From Luzula sylvatica (lineage: Eukaryota; Streptophyta; Magnoliopsida; Poales; Juncaceae), in contig OX326959.1 of the NCBI GenBank assembly GCA_946800325.1, forward strand, positions 6,158,501 through 6,222,500: a stretch of DNA of 64,000 nucleotides, given 5' to 3'. The notes beneath the pieces are model-generated. The model had not been told where the DNA came from, made no database searches, and worked only from the letters and a program-made list of their open reading frames with translations. This document shows positions 1 to 11,400 of this stretch, in pieces. Both the position numbers and the translations under genes were made by a program. Each line of letters begins with the position of its first letter. Position 1 is the stretch's first letter.

Positions 1-1130
1 ACCTCAAACTACTACGACAAACTACATAACAAACTACTACGACAAATCTCAAAGAAGTCTCAGCCATGTGTTCAATCTTGGCTCGTTTTCTCATTAATCC
101 AACCATTAATTAATTGGACATTATCGAGCAATCGAGCCTTCTCCTATTTACTTACCGGTGACTCAAATCGACATTTCGACAATCTACAAATCTTCATTGA
201 AATTCAAATTTAACATAATACAACAAATACCGGGTTATTGGATCTCAAACATAAACCAAACATGAACCCGACCCGTTAAGAATAAACACCTTAATTATCT
301 CTCTTCCGTGCTTTCCAGAACCGAAACCCTAATTCCACTACTTATGATCAATAAATAGCCCGACCGCCATTATTCAAGCGGCCGAACCATCACGATCAAA
401 CATCTTCCTCGGCAATCCAATTCTCAACACTCGACCCGACCCGAGATACTATTTCGGCCACAAAAGTAGGGTTCCACAAATCAAGGCTTAATCCGAAATA
501 TATCGATACACATGGCAGTATTATGAGGTATTATAAAGATTAATCTCAAGTCCGAGCTATACCTCAAAAGAAATGTACAATCGCGACCAACTCGGCACCT
601 CTTCCTGGCCCGAAACATGCTCCACGAAGCCTCCATGCCATCCATTCTTCTGCCCCGCTCCTGCCCCGGTACAAAAACTTCATCCCCACAGTGATGCCGT
701 TCTCCAACCAAAACTCCCTTGTGCCAGTCTCTTTTCCTTTTTGTAGAATACTTCCTTCTTATTCTTCCTCTTTCTCCAAATTTAGTCATCTGGTGGTTAT
801 ATTGTATAGCATGAGGCCCTTGATTCAAGCCTCTCTTCTAAGGCATGGTTTCACCTAGGGTTTCACCAGGTTTCTTTGGTGTTATTCTTGGTCGCCCAAA
901 CTAAGGGGTTATGTATTGTTTTGTTGAGGGAAAGAATATGTGGTTGCTTCCTTAAGAGGATATTATGTCTCTATGAAATTAGATAAGATCAAGTGAATCA
1001 CTTCATCTTTGTCCAATAAGAAGTAAGCAGTGTAATAGCATATAATGATAGTGTGAATGGGCTTTGGCCTCTACTTCATATTCCCCCTCCCATTAATTTT
1101 TCAATACAAGAGATATGGTGAGGCCACATC
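1..1130. other. Intergenic, no recognisable gene
   Basis: No conserved protein family was recognised on either strand. The stretch around 300-830 is less AT-rich and pyrimidine-rich, and an open frame on - at 481-828 has no recognisable domain. This could be part of an unidentified LTR element or an untranslated region, but nothing in the sequence decides it. Confidence 0.4.
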
Positions 1131-1234
1131 ATCGATACTGTTCACCGTTACTGTTCAAAGCTGTTCACATCATACTGTTCATCATGTACTGTTCACTTCG
1201 GTACTGTACTGTTCATCCCGTTTACTGTTCATCG
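1131..1234. repeat. Irregular array of an ACTGTTCA motif
   Basis: The core TACTGTTCA(T/C)C recurs at least seven times in about 100 bases with irregular spacing, ending in a T-rich run. It resembles degenerate motif arrays found near plant transposon ends. No function is claimed. Confidence 0.7.
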
Positions 1235-1252
1235 CTTTTTTTTTTTTTTTTT

Positions 1253-1401
1253 GACATATGTGTTGTGTTCTAAATAAAATATCTGAATTTTTCATCGTAT
1301 TAATAAATATAATTGACATATGTCTTGTGTTCTAAATAAAATATTAAAATTTTTCATCGTATTAATAAATATAATTGTCATATATCTTGTGTTCTAAATA
1401 T
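1253..1401. repeat. 62-bp tandem repeat, about 2.4 copies
   Basis: Units begin near 1253, 1315 and 1377 with GACATATG, GACATATG and GTCATATA, each followed by (T)CTTGTGTTCTAAATA or a close variant. Copies differ by a few bases. A second short duplication around TTGGTACCAAGCTGCGT follows at about 1485-1552. Confidence 0.8.
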
Positions 1402-1799
1402 TATTGATTGGTACCAAAATATTATTCACACAAATACTTTTTGGTAGCCTGAGCTGATTTTTTTTTTTTTCTTATTATAACATTTTTGATTGGTACCAAG
1501 CTGCGTTTTTTTGTGATTATTATAATATTTTTCATTGGTACCAAGCTGCGTCTTTTATTTTTATTTTTTTTTTGTCTTTTTCAGAATTTTATTTTATTTG
1601 ACATGTTTTGAATTATAAATAAAACATTTCAATTTTTCTTTTGAAACATATGATATATTTTGAGGAGGAAAAAAATTTGTATTTATTGCATAATACTTGT
1701 GAGACTATTTAATATCAGATTTTTTTTTTAAATTAACATTTATGAAGATTACTTTTGTTTTGCACTTGTAACGTTTTAGATAAAATTATTATTTTATGA

Positions 1800-1955
1800 T
1801 CATAACAGATTTTGAAAAATCGCAGCGAAGCGCGAGAAATATTTTCCGCAGCGAAATAATATATCAAATAATATATCAAATAATTACTTTTGCTTATTAT
1901 ATTATTTCTTATCAAATAATATATCCCGCAGCGAAGCGCGGGATATTTTCCTAGT
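1800..1955 (+). mobile_element. Helitron 3' terminus, + strand
   Basis: A GC-rich hairpin (arms CCCGC and GCGGG around GCAGCGAAGC at about 1924-1943) is followed after a short A/T spacer by CTAG then T at 1951-1955. This is the classic plant Helitron 3' end (hairpin plus CTRR, insertion before T). A decayed copy of the hairpin motif lies upstream at about 1822-1845. The 5' end was not located. Confidence 0.6.
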
Positions 1956-2291
1956 TTAGTGAAATTCTCGAATTAATTAACTAGGCCTTTGGTTATGATG
2001 CAAGCACCTCACAATAAATTAGCAGCTCAATGCAAACACTAAATATACAAGTCCTTATGCATTATTTGTCCCCATAGATATATTTTATCATCCAAATTTA
2101 TTGATCAACATATTTATCATCCAATTTAATTATTTTCATCATATATTTCATGATCCAATTTATTTATTGACATTTATAATCATGATATAAAATTCTTCCC
2201 TCCTTAATAGAATTTCATCTTCGAAATTCGTTACGCATACCATAATATAACAAAGCTCTTCGAAATCTTATATATTATGGAAAAATATACT

Positions 2292-2314
2292 TGCCCCCCC
2301 CCCCCCCCCCCCCC
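2292..2314. repeat. Poly-C tract
   Basis: An uninterrupted run of over 20 C on the + strand between AT-rich flanks. Confidence 0.9.
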
Positions 2315-2504
2315 TCTTTCCCAAATTCATCCCAAATCTCTTCATGAAGTGGAAAAAAGGATTGAAAGAATTGATTAGTCTCTCTAATTGACTCAATTAA
2401 TTGTTAATTGACCCGTTAATCAATTAGATTAGTATATATTTATTGACATATCAATTCAATTAAACGATCAATTAATAACACTAATTAACCCACTTAACTA
2501 TTAT

Positions 2505-4050
2505 TTACCACCTCATCAAGGCTTTTTTTTTGTGTTTGAGGGGCTGAATATATAACCCCATTAGAAGGGAAATATACTCGTAATGACTTTTATTAACTTT
2601 ACGACATACCACAATAACATGAGAGCAAACAAGTCCTTCCAATTGGGGGATTCCACACGAGCAGATACAATTTAAGTTCTCGCCACGATTGTATCGTGTT
2701 CGGCCTTGGGGCAAACGAACTTCAAAAGTTAAGGTCTCGCCACGATTGAAATCGTATCGGGTAACACCGAACAATACAAGCGAGTGTTGTATCACATTAA
2801 TATTTCTACTATTCGTACCTCTTGCATAAAGTATTTCTTCAATTCTAGAACCAAAACGAGTACGACAATTTTCCCCTTCGGTACGCCGCGCGAAAAAATA
2901 GGTATTCAACCAACCACAAATTTGAGCTACCAATGAACGAATCGGTAATCCACGTGCACCTTTCAAAACACCATTGAAACACTCAGAAATATTAGTTGTC
3001 GTAATACCCAATCGGCGACCACCGTCGTGAGATACTGCCCATAAATATTTTTTACCAACAGTACTATCCAAGTACTCAATGACTTCTGGTTTCATTAATT
3101 TCATTCGTTCCAGTATCGCATCGCATCCATCGGTAGTGCGTTGAGTGGCCGCTGTCCAAAACAATCCCCCCAACGCCTGATTTCCAAACCTTCGAACTAT
3201 ATTATGTTGGACATGATGAATGCAATATCGCAACACATGGGGATATTTTTAGTAACATTTTTTTTAAGGCGAACAAGGAATCATTGTCAAGAGGAAACAT
3301 TTTCACTCTCTACAACTGCAAACGCTACCGGAAATATTCCTTTATTTGCATCCATTCCAGTGGCTATTAGAAGGGTTCCCAAAAAAGTACCGTGCAAATG
3401 AGTACCATCAATACTCAATACTGGACGACAATGTTTGAAACCTTCTATTGAGGCACCGAGAGCCCAAAACATCCGTTCGAAATGTACTTTACCCTGACGA
3501 CCGTTACCGTACTCGAAATCTACAATCGTTTTGTCATTTCGCATTTGTAGCATCTTCATATAAGCCGGCAAATCGGCGTATGAATCCTCCCATTTCCCAT
3601 AAATAATGGCCATCGCATCGCACCGAGCATCCCATGCGGTACGATAACTAATTTCTATATGATATTTGGAAAAAACTAATTCTTTTATATTAATCGGATC
3701 GAGAGTTAAATCTTCGCGTAAAGAAGGCAGAATCAAACTACAAATGTGTTTGGCATTCAGTTGGCGATTATGGGAGGCAACACTAGAATTAACGCACTGG
3801 TGTCCTCCTGTGAATTTACTGATTTTCCAATATGTAGCCAATTTCGGTATTATTGCACGAAGCCTCCACGGGCAATCGTCTTTAACGCAACATATCTGGT
3901 ATTCGTTTTTCGTACTTCTCTGCACACGAAACTCCACGTAATTTTTTATGGACCATTCCCTAACTTTATGTTTCAACCCTTTTTCGTTTCAAACATAAGT
4001 CCAAGCCATGATTTGTCACTGGGTAAATCATTCCTCTGATTTGTTTAATT
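2505..4050 (-). pseudogene. MULE (MuDR-type) transposase, broken
   Basis: Read on - from about 4050. A frameshifted N-terminal piece contains LPSDKSWLGLMFETKKG. It is followed by the MuDR-type DNA-binding region (REWSIKNYVEFRVQRSTKNEYQICC, split in two motifs around CCVKDDCPWRL). Next comes the MULE transposase core with the first catalytic Asp in PVLSIDGTHLHGTF, then a C-terminal SWIM zinc finger (CxC...CxH near residues CICSCG and LVCSHV). Compared with the sister copy at 7.1-8.2 kb, about 75 bp are missing near 3240-3250. That gap removes the VTDRWSGH stretch with the second catalytic Asp and shifts frame. No terminal inverted repeats were found nearby. Non-functional relic of the same family as the element at 5327-9258. 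Confidence 0.85.
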
Positions 4051-4071
4051 TATAGGAAAGTTTTATTTTGT

Positions 4072-4440
4072 AGATGACGGGTATTCGACACGTCCAGGTT
4101 TTATTTCACCGTTTACAGGGGTAAGATATCATCAAAAAGAGTTTTCAGATAACCCCCTTCGAATAATGAGTTGTTCGATCATAGACATTCGTCTTTACGA
4201 ACTATCATTGAACGTGTATTTGGTGCTTTGAAGAACCGTTTAAATTTTTTAGTTTTGGGTCGTTCTTTCGATATCCCACTCAAGTAGATATTGTTTATGC
4301 ATGTTGTATCATTCATAATTACATTCTAGAAGATGGCGTTGATTCATTTGTACCGACAATTGGGGAATGTTAAACAACAAATCATAGAGGGTCTACACCT
4401 TCAATCGAGTCAAGAGATGAAACACAAGAATGGATAACGT
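4072..4440 (+). pseudogene. PIF/Harbinger-like transposase C-terminal remnant
   Basis: In two + frames the DDE_Tnp_4 (HARBI1-like nuclease) C-terminus can be read: GVRYHQKEFSDN, then after a frameshift HSSLRTIIERVFGALKNR. The last segment is the hallmark of this family (HSSLRNvIERxFGvLKxR). Stops and frameshifts show it is dead. It lies against the MULE relic in opposite orientation. Confidence 0.75.
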
Positions 4441-5317
4441 TCAGAAATCATATAATGAATTAAATGTGGGAAAGGGATGGGCATTAATTGTTTTTTTATC
4501 TCCTGTTTTTCAATTTTGATTGTTAGAATTGGTGATTTTGTTGTATTTGTGACTTGAATTTGATCTGATTTTCTTGTTTTCTTTTTCTTTTTCCAATGTC
4601 ATTTATTTACAATTATTTGGCTAATTAACGAGAAATGTGATTGACTCGACAAACCTAGAAAATAATTATTACTAGATATATTTTATTATTTTCTATAGTT
4701 TTTTCTAATTTGCATTTTGCATCTAAAATTAGCCAATTATTTTATGTAGTGGAGCCAACTTCAAAGGTTTGGTTATTTATGACATTCTTTATGATTATTT
4801 GGATAATTGATGAAAATATAATTTAATTATTATGATTGTTGTTTTGGGGTTTTAGATTAGCACACGTTATTTGATTAGATTGAGGAAATCTAGATTGGAT
4901 AATTAAATAGTGCAATGGAATTGCGATGCTCTCGTTACAATGATCTAAACAAGAAAATTGCAAATGTGACATGTTTATTAGTTTTCATTCAAACACCATA
5001 TTTGAATTATAATTGTAGCAACTTTAATCCCTCAAACTTCAACTACTTCATGGAGTTACTAATGTCATGATCTAAACAACCTCTAATTATATATCACATG
5101 TTAATTCATTCATTAATTGTGTGACTTGTATTAACTAACAATGTTAATTAAGTGTGTTGATTATTGAAATCTGGGACGGGGTAAATGGCTTATGTTGATA
5201 TATCATCGTATTATTTGGTCTTTGCTCTCAGACTGACTACAAATATTGAGGTCAAGTATGCATAAGTGTATCTTATCTCATGTCCAATTTATTGCCACCC
5301 ATGTCATTAATTTCATA
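4441..5317. other. AT-rich intergenic, nothing recognised
   Basis: No long open frame, RNA gene or repeat end was seen before the target duplication of the next element. Confidence 0.5.
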
Positions 5318-5326
5318 TTAAATCAA

Positions 5327-5577
5327 GAAAAAATTCACTATTCACACAACTTTTTTAAGTTTATTCCGAAAATACACAACTTTTTTGGGTAATTCCGAAA
5401 ATACACAATGGCGAAGTTTGTAACTCCGCCAAATTTTAAAAATGGCGGAGTCTGTAACTTCGCCATGTATTAACAACAATTAATTAGACGTCGGGAATTA
5501 AGAAGGATTAATATTTGGCGGAATTGGTAACTCCGCCACTGTGGAGATTGGCGGCATCTGTAACTCCGCCAAATTTC
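5327..5577. repeat. MULE left terminal inverted repeat
   Basis: Inverted match to 8984-9258. Contains four short GGCGGA/TCCGCC palindromic sub-repeats that pair internally, so the terminus itself can fold. Confidence 0.9.
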
Positions 5578-5925
5578 TGTATTATTTTTTGTGTTGATTT
5601 TTATTATATTAAATAATTAAATAAATGATGATGATAATTTTTGTTGTTTATATTTTATGTGAGTATAATTTCATGTAGTTTGGTTATTGTAGTTTGTTTA
5701 TTTTATTTAATTTGGTTATTTTCAATTACTTTTTCAAACACGAACTAAAACTAAAACTAAAATTAACATCAAACAAACATCAAACAAAATCTAAAACTAA
5801 AATTAACATCAAACAAAACATGAACACAAACTAAATCTAAAACAAAATGTAAATCTAAAACATGAAACAAACAAAAATCATAATCCCAACAACATAATCC
5901 AAACACGAACACATGAAAACAAAAT

Positions 5926-6123
5926 CTAACTATCATCTCTCGGAGCATTCTGAGTGGAGTCGAAGAACTCGAACTGGTTTCGAGAAGAACTGGCCTCACT
6001 ATGACCATATGGATACGTGACATTCATGAAATCCATCATCTCAGTACCTGATGTATACTGAGGGCGAGATGTACATACGTAATCCGAGGAAGGTGGCCGG
6101 AATACCTCGCTCCATGGGTTCAA
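5926..6123 (-). pseudogene. C-terminal tail of the PMD gene, out of frame
   Basis: A 65-codon open frame directly downstream of the PMD stop, in another frame. Composition (Ser, Asn and Gln-rich, with MDFMNVTYPYGHSE) is like the low-complexity tails of transposon-borne PMD proteins. It probably belonged to the same protein before a frameshift; this is inference. Confidence 0.4.
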
Positions 6124-6128
6124 CCGGG

Positions 6129-6974
6129 CTACGATTCAAAATGTGGTGGTGGCTGAGACTCGTGCTGACATGGATGGTCTTGTGGAGGCGGTGGTGAAGG
6201 CGGATTAAGAACATTGCCATATTCGTTATTTAAAGCCAATGTCTCGAGTAGCAAAGACATCATATTCGCCATCTGATCCAACGTCAGTCCGGCAGAACAA
6301 TTACTGCCACAAGGCGAATTCTGTCTAGCTCGATGGATATCTAAGTCCCGCATAAGTCCCGCATCTATCGAAATCCTCCAAATAATACACCAAAGATGGA
6401 GAAAATCGTCCCTGCTGAGCATTCGGGAATGCCATAGCACCAATAAAGAAATGTATGCCCTCGTCCATTCGTCCCAAATTTCTACTGTCGGATTGACTGG
6501 GAGTGCATCGAAAGTCTCACGCAACCATGTAATGGTCAAACGTTGGCCCTTGTCAGGAACTGCCCCAACCAAACGTAAGAAATCCGCATGCAAATCATCG
6601 TCCATCTGTTTCTCTCGATAAACCGGGTCACCGTCTATTGCAAACCCAGTAAGCAAAGAAACATCACGCAACGTGATCGTAATCTCACCATGCGGTGTAT
6701 GGAAGCTGTTAGTCTCAGGACGCCACCACTGAATCAGTGCCGTCAGGAAGGGATGATCTAGCTGGATATATGCACATCTCGTAGGCAGATAAAATCCAGC
6801 CCGTCGTAGCCTATCATCGATTTCAGGATGCTGCATCATCTCGAACCAACCGATCCAACTAGACCCGTGCTGACTGATGTTTTTCTTTGCTATCAAATTG
6901 TCGAGAGACTCGTTGGACACATGGTTCACCTGATCGGTAAGAACTGACGAATCCACTGGTCCAGGATCAGCCAT
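6129..6974 (-). CDS. Plant mobile domain (PMD/MAIN-like) protein, internally shortened
   Basis: Start chosen at the ATG giving MADPGPVDSS; 281 residues. The N-terminal two thirds match the aminotransferase-like plant mobile domain: GFYLPTRCAYIQLDHPFLTALIQWWRPETNSFH, then GEITITLRDVSLLTGFAIDG, then W..TFDALP and EWTRAYISLLV. In full PMD proteins this is followed by a long central block (YLPLLRDF and SWGSAVLAYLYR-like motifs). That block is absent here: the frame jumps from RAYISLLV to a C-terminal LWHSRM segment, so an internal deletion is inferred. PMD genes occur in host genes (MAIN, MAIL1) and are also carried by MULE and Ty3 elements. Its role in transposition is not known from the sequence. 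Confidence 0.75.
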   Translation of the reverse strand: MADPGPVDSSVLTDQVNHVSNESLDNLIAKKNISQHGSSWIGWFEMMQHPEIDDRLRRAGFYLPTRCAYIQLDHPFLTALIQWWRPETNSFHTPHGEITITLRDVSLLTGFAIDGDPVYREKQMDDDLHADFLRLVGAVPDKGQRLTITWLRETFDALPVNPTVEIWDEWTRAYISLLVLWHSRMLSRDDFLHLWCIIWRISIDAGLMRDLDIHRARQNSPCGSNCSAGLTLDQMANMMSLLLETLALNNEYGNVLNPPSPPPPQDHPCQHESQPPPHFES

Positions 6975-7129
6975 CTGAATAACCAATAAAGACACAAATT
7001 AATCAAACAATTCAAATAAAATTCAATAAGTACTACAAATACAATAAAAAGTTCAAAAGTTCAAATAATTTCAAACAAAACATAACATACAAAATTCAAA
7101 CAAAACAAACCATACTTAAATGTAAGTTC

Positions 7130-8158
7130 TTAAACATAACATACAAAAATTACAAATAATAATTCAACACTAATCAAATGGAAGTTGAACGGCACGATGT
7201 TCCACACATGACGAATACCCAATCGGCGACCACCGTCATGAGATACCGCCCATAGATATTTTTGACCAACAGTACTATCCAAGTACTCGATGACTTCTGG
7301 TTTCATTACTTTCATTCGTTCCAATATCGCATCGCATCCCTCAATAGTGCGTTGAGTGGCCGCTGTCCAAAATAATTCCCCCAACGCCTGATTCCCAAAC
7401 CGTCGAACTATATTCTGTTGGACATGACGAATGCAATATCGCAAAGCATGCCCGTCTGAACTACAATAAATTTGTTCTATTACCGGTATGTGTCCCGACC
7501 ACCTATCAGTAACAATGCACAACGGGATATTTTTAGTAACATAATCTTTAACACGAGTAAGGAACCATTGCCAAGAAGAAATATTTCACCCTCTACAACT
7601 GCAAATGCTACCGGGAATATCCCTCTGTTTGCATCCATTCCAGTGCCTATTAGAAGGGTTCCCAAAAAAGTACCATGCAAATGAGTACCATCAACACTCA
7701 ATACCGGACGACAATGTTTGAAACCTTCAATTGAGGCACCGAGAGCCCAAAACACGCGTTTGAAATGTAATTTACCCGGAACGTTACCATAATCGAAATC
7801 TACAATTGTCTTGTCATCTATCATTTCTAACATCTTCATATAAGAAGGCAAATCGGCGTATGAATTTTCACATTTTCATTATGAGACTTGAATCCCCATT
7901 TATTTTGACAACATCCCAAATTCCTAATTGAATTGGCCAATTTGTTTTAAGAATCAAATCATACATTTCACGATTGATTTGGGTGTTATTGTAAACCAAA
8001 TTTACTAAATCCTGAAATGAACTTCCATAAGGCAAATTCATTAACATATTTCGACCACCTTCGTAACGGGGTATACTATCGACAACCCTATTGATATACC
8101 CGTCCCAATAAATCACGAAGGACGCTTCCATATGGTCACTGCGTTTTGTGTTCAACAA
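7130..8158 (-). pseudogene. MULE transposase, broken and 3'-truncated
   Basis: Three pieces on -. 7868-8158 is the N-terminal plant MULE domain (FQDLVNLVYNNTQINREMYDL). 7480-7851 is the catalytic core with the first Asp in VLSVDGTHLHGTF. 7130-7522, in a shifted frame, has VTDRWSGHIPVIEQIY with the second Asp, ending at RRLGI. The MuDR DNA-binding part between the first two pieces and the SWIM finger are missing. Very close to the 2.5-4.05 kb relic, including synonymous positions. Cannot encode an active enzyme. Confidence 0.85.
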
Positions 8159-8299
8159 TTAAAGCATTTCAAATTCAATATTTATTTTTTGCATAATTTA
8201 ATGTGTGTCTCTACAAAACCATACAATTGTGAAGTTTTGTAGGGGTATACATGAAATTGTGTTCTTTTGTAGGGGTACATACGATTTTTGACATTTATT

Positions 8300-8665
8300 A
8301 TTTAATTGGATCCAAAATCCTAAAACCCTAAATCATAAATGGATCATAATTTCTAAATGGATCCTAAAACCTATATCATAAATGGATCATAATTCCTAAA
8401 TGGATCCTAATTCCTAAATGGATCCTAAAACCTTAATGGATCCTAATTCATAAATCATAAATGGATCATAATTTCTAAATGGATCCTAAAACCTAAATCA
8501 TAAATGGATCATAATTCCTAAATGGATCCTATTTCCTAAATGGATCCTAAATCCAAAATCCTAAGTGGATCCTAAATCCTAAGTGGATCTTATATCATAA
8601 ATCATAAATCCTAAATGGATCCGAAATTCTAAATGGATTCTAAATCGTAAATCCTAAATCGTACT
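8300..8665. repeat. Degenerate tandem repeat of CTAAATGGATCCTAA units
   Basis: About 20 imperfect copies of an 11-20 bp unit built on AAATGGATC(C/A)TAA, inside the MULE between transposase and right terminus. Confidence 0.8.
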
Positions 8666-8874
8666 CTATATTAAAAGAATAATTTACCTTTCGTTCCGAC
8701 AAAATATCTCGATTATCAAACAAAATCCTAGCCGTTTAATTCGATTTTTCGCACAAATCGGTCCTAACAAACAAAAATCGAAACATACACTAGTTATATA
8801 ACAGTTTATACTCTATTTTCAGAAGATTTCGAACACAAAATAAACCAAAAAAACTAAATTTACCTCAAATCGCC

Positions 8875-8907
<33 letters not shown>

Positions 8908-8983
8908 TGTGGCTGGGAGGAGAGAAATGGGGAGAGGAGGAGGGAGAGAGAAGAAACAACGGCGAAAAGGTACAAGAAATTTG

Positions 8984-9258
8984 GCGGAGTTTGTAAATCC
9001 GCCAATTACTGCATGGCGGAGTTACAGATGCCGCCAATCTCCACAGTGGCGGAGTTACCAATTCCGCCAAATATTAATCCTTCTTAATTCCCGACGTCTG
9101 ATTAATTGTTGTTAATACATGGCGGAGTTACAGACTCCGTCATTTTTAAAATTTGGCGGAGTTACAAACTCCGCCATTGTGTATTTTCGGAATTACCCAA
9201 AAAAGTTGTGTATTTTCGGAATAAACTTAAAAAAGTTGTGTGAATAGTGAATTTTTCC
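8984..9258. repeat. MULE right terminal inverted repeat
   Basis: Inverted copy of 5327-5577; ends TGTGAATAGTGAATTTTTCC before the target duplication. A (GA)n microsatellite at 8875-8901 lies just inside. Confidence 0.9.
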
Positions 9259-9267
9259 TTAAATCAA

Positions 9268-10327
9268 TCGTGATATCTTGACGAAGTATTATTTATAATA
9301 TATATTATTTTGAACTACATACTTAATTTCATACTATAAACTTAATTTAGGATTTTAATTTTAGATTGTATTTATTATTTTGAATTATATACATAATTTA
9401 GGATTCATAGGTATTTATAAATCATAATTTATAATTTATAATTTATTTTCAGATTTTAATTATATATTTAAATCAGGATCTTAATCATCAGGATAAGCTG
9501 GAAACTAATCATGTTTTTAAATATCATAAAAAGGTATGGACCAAAAAACAAATTTTAATTGTTGATAAAAAAAAATGTAGAGTGCACGCGGGGGAATTGG
9601 TCGAGATTGGAGACTTATTCAGTTATTTATCATGAAAGCCGTGAATCTTAATGGTAAATTGCAGTAAGGTCCTTACCCGTTCTAAAATTTGAGTTTTACC
9701 TTTTTTTTATTATATATTTATGTTTATTAATGTAAACCCTATTCTTTTTAGATACTTAGAGAGGAAGTTGAGATACGTATTTTTTTCTTTACATTTATGT
9801 TTATTAACTTAAACCCTAACTTTTTTGAAATATGATGTTAATAACCGAGCTCTTGAATTGTAATAGATTTAATGAAAATTTATATTGTTATTTTTATTGT
9901 AATGAACACGTATAAAACAATCATAATTTTTCATTGACATGTAAAAGAAATATGATATCACATGCTCTTAAACATTAATTTGTATACCCGCAGCAACGCG
10001 CGGGTATTTACCTAGTAATATGATAAAATGTGTGGGGTGCTTATCATCACTGTTATATCAACTGTTATGAAATTATCATATTGCCGTAGCAGTATCCTAT
10101 ATGACATCGATATGTGTATCCGTGTAACTTAGCAATGTAACAACTTAGCAAAATAGAAAATAATAAAGTAATCAGGTACTTGTTTTTATAGTGACCAAAA
10201 GTATTTGGTCCGGGCCGGCCTGAATAATTTAACATCTGTGTTGAAACGGAAGGCCTATATAATACCGTCCCTATATTGCATTTCTATATTGGACTTTATT
10301 TAATCGTACAAAAGAATCATATTATTA

Positions 10328-10359
<32 letters not shown>

Positions 10360-10390
10360 TAATATATATTATTATCTATCAAAATCTGAC
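9268..10390 (+). other. AT-rich intergenic with a Helitron 3' end
   Basis: At 9984-10016 a hairpin (TACCCGC ... GCGGGTA) is followed by ATTTAC then CTAG|T at 10012-10016, matching a plant Helitron 3' terminus on +. The 5' terminus was not identified. An (ATT)n microsatellite lies at 10323-10356. Otherwise nothing was recognised. Confidence 0.55.
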
Positions 10391-10392
10391 AA

Positions 10393-11400
10393 GTGTCTTC
10401 AGTGTATTTAAGTTCAAAGCAACCAAATAACAGTACCCCAACCAGAGATGGATCTAAAGTTCTAAACCAGAGATGGAAAGGGAAATGTCTATCGCTAGGT
10501 GGCCGAATAGTACTAGCGAAGTCGGTACTAAATGCGGTGCCGACCTATTTCATGCTATGTTTCAAACTACCGAAATGGTTAATCAAAGAAATTAATAGGA
10601 TCAAAAGGAATTTTTTTTGGAGGGGCGACAAAAATTGCCTAGGAGGACATTGTCTAGCAAAATGACGCAACATTTGTTTGCCAAAGGAAAACGGAGGAAT
10701 CGGGCTTCTAGATCTAGAAACGCATAACGACGCTCTCCTATTAAAATGGCTTTGGAAAATGACCATTAGCCATGAGGACATGTGGAGTTCCACAATAAGA
10801 GAAATTTATGGCATCCACGACGCCACCGAAATTCAAACGATACCCGATTCCCAATCCTCCTACTTCATCAAGACTTACAAATATTGGTTACGCTTTTCCG
10901 AGTAGCCAAAACAACCCACCCCCAAACCGATTTACCCCATTGGCTAGGTCAAGAAAAGTTCTCCACGCCCTCGACCTATCGTTTCTTCATAAACCCGGGT
11001 TTCCTTCAACGGTGGAATGAATTCCTTTGGAAAATAAAGGCTCCAACGATAGAATTTTAACCGGCGATAACTTAGCAAAAAGAAATTGGCCGAATGTGCA
11101 ATTGCCAAAATTGTGGCGTCGAAGACGAAACGAATTTTCATCTTTTGATCGATTGTAGATACGCCAAAAGAGTGTAGAGAGCCACGGCCATCGGATTCCC
11201 GACAACCGACCGGCTCCAACTTCGATTCTACAATTCTGGGTGGAAAGTAGGGAGAACAAGTCCTGGGAGGAATAAGCGAAACTCGACACCCGTTTTATCG
11301 CCACCGTTTGGGAAATACGGAAGGAGAGGAATGCACGAGTCTTTAGAGCAAAACGAGCCACGGTATCGAATACGGCGTCAAGGATAATGCAAGAAGGAAA
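10393..11400 (+). pseudogene. LINE (non-LTR retrotransposon) 3' remnant
   Basis: The C-terminal half of a plant LINE polyprotein is readable across several + frames. First comes CLSLGGRIVLAKSVLNAVPTYF with LPKWLIKEINRIKRNFFWRG. Next is PKENGGIGLLDLETHNDALLLKWLWK. A zf-RVT zinc-binding segment follows (CQNCGVEDETNFHLLIDCRYAKR), and last IATVWEIRKERNARVFR. The reverse transcriptase and endonuclease are absent, as in a 5'-truncated insertion. Stops and frameshifts show it is inactive. Confidence 0.85.

Larger units (their letters stand above)
5327..9258. mobile_element. Complete-ended MULE carrying a plant mobile domain gene
   Basis: Terminal inverted repeats of about 250 bp: left 5327-5577, right about 8984-9258. 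Both begin GRAAAAATTCACTATTCACAC in the outward-in direction and are rich in a TGGCGGAGTTACARACTCCG motif. Both ends are flanked by the same 9-bp direct repeat TTAAATCAA (5318-5326 and 9259-9267), the size expected for a Mutator target duplication. Inside, on -, are a shortened PMD reading frame (6129-6974) and a broken transposase (7130-8158), plus a tandem-repeat block (8300-8665). Length 3932 bp. The intact ends and perfect duplication suggest recent insertion, with transposase supplied in trans. Confidence 0.95.

Noticed and set aside
481..828. 115-codon open frame on -
   Set aside because: Lacks an ATG start (ends at TTG), shows no domain, and lies in a CT-rich stretch; not supported as a gene.
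8661..8690. Helitron 5' end (TCTATATTAAAAG) pairing with the 3' end at 10015
   Set aside because: It would cross the right end of the intact MULE, which is impossible for a nested structure without rearrangement.
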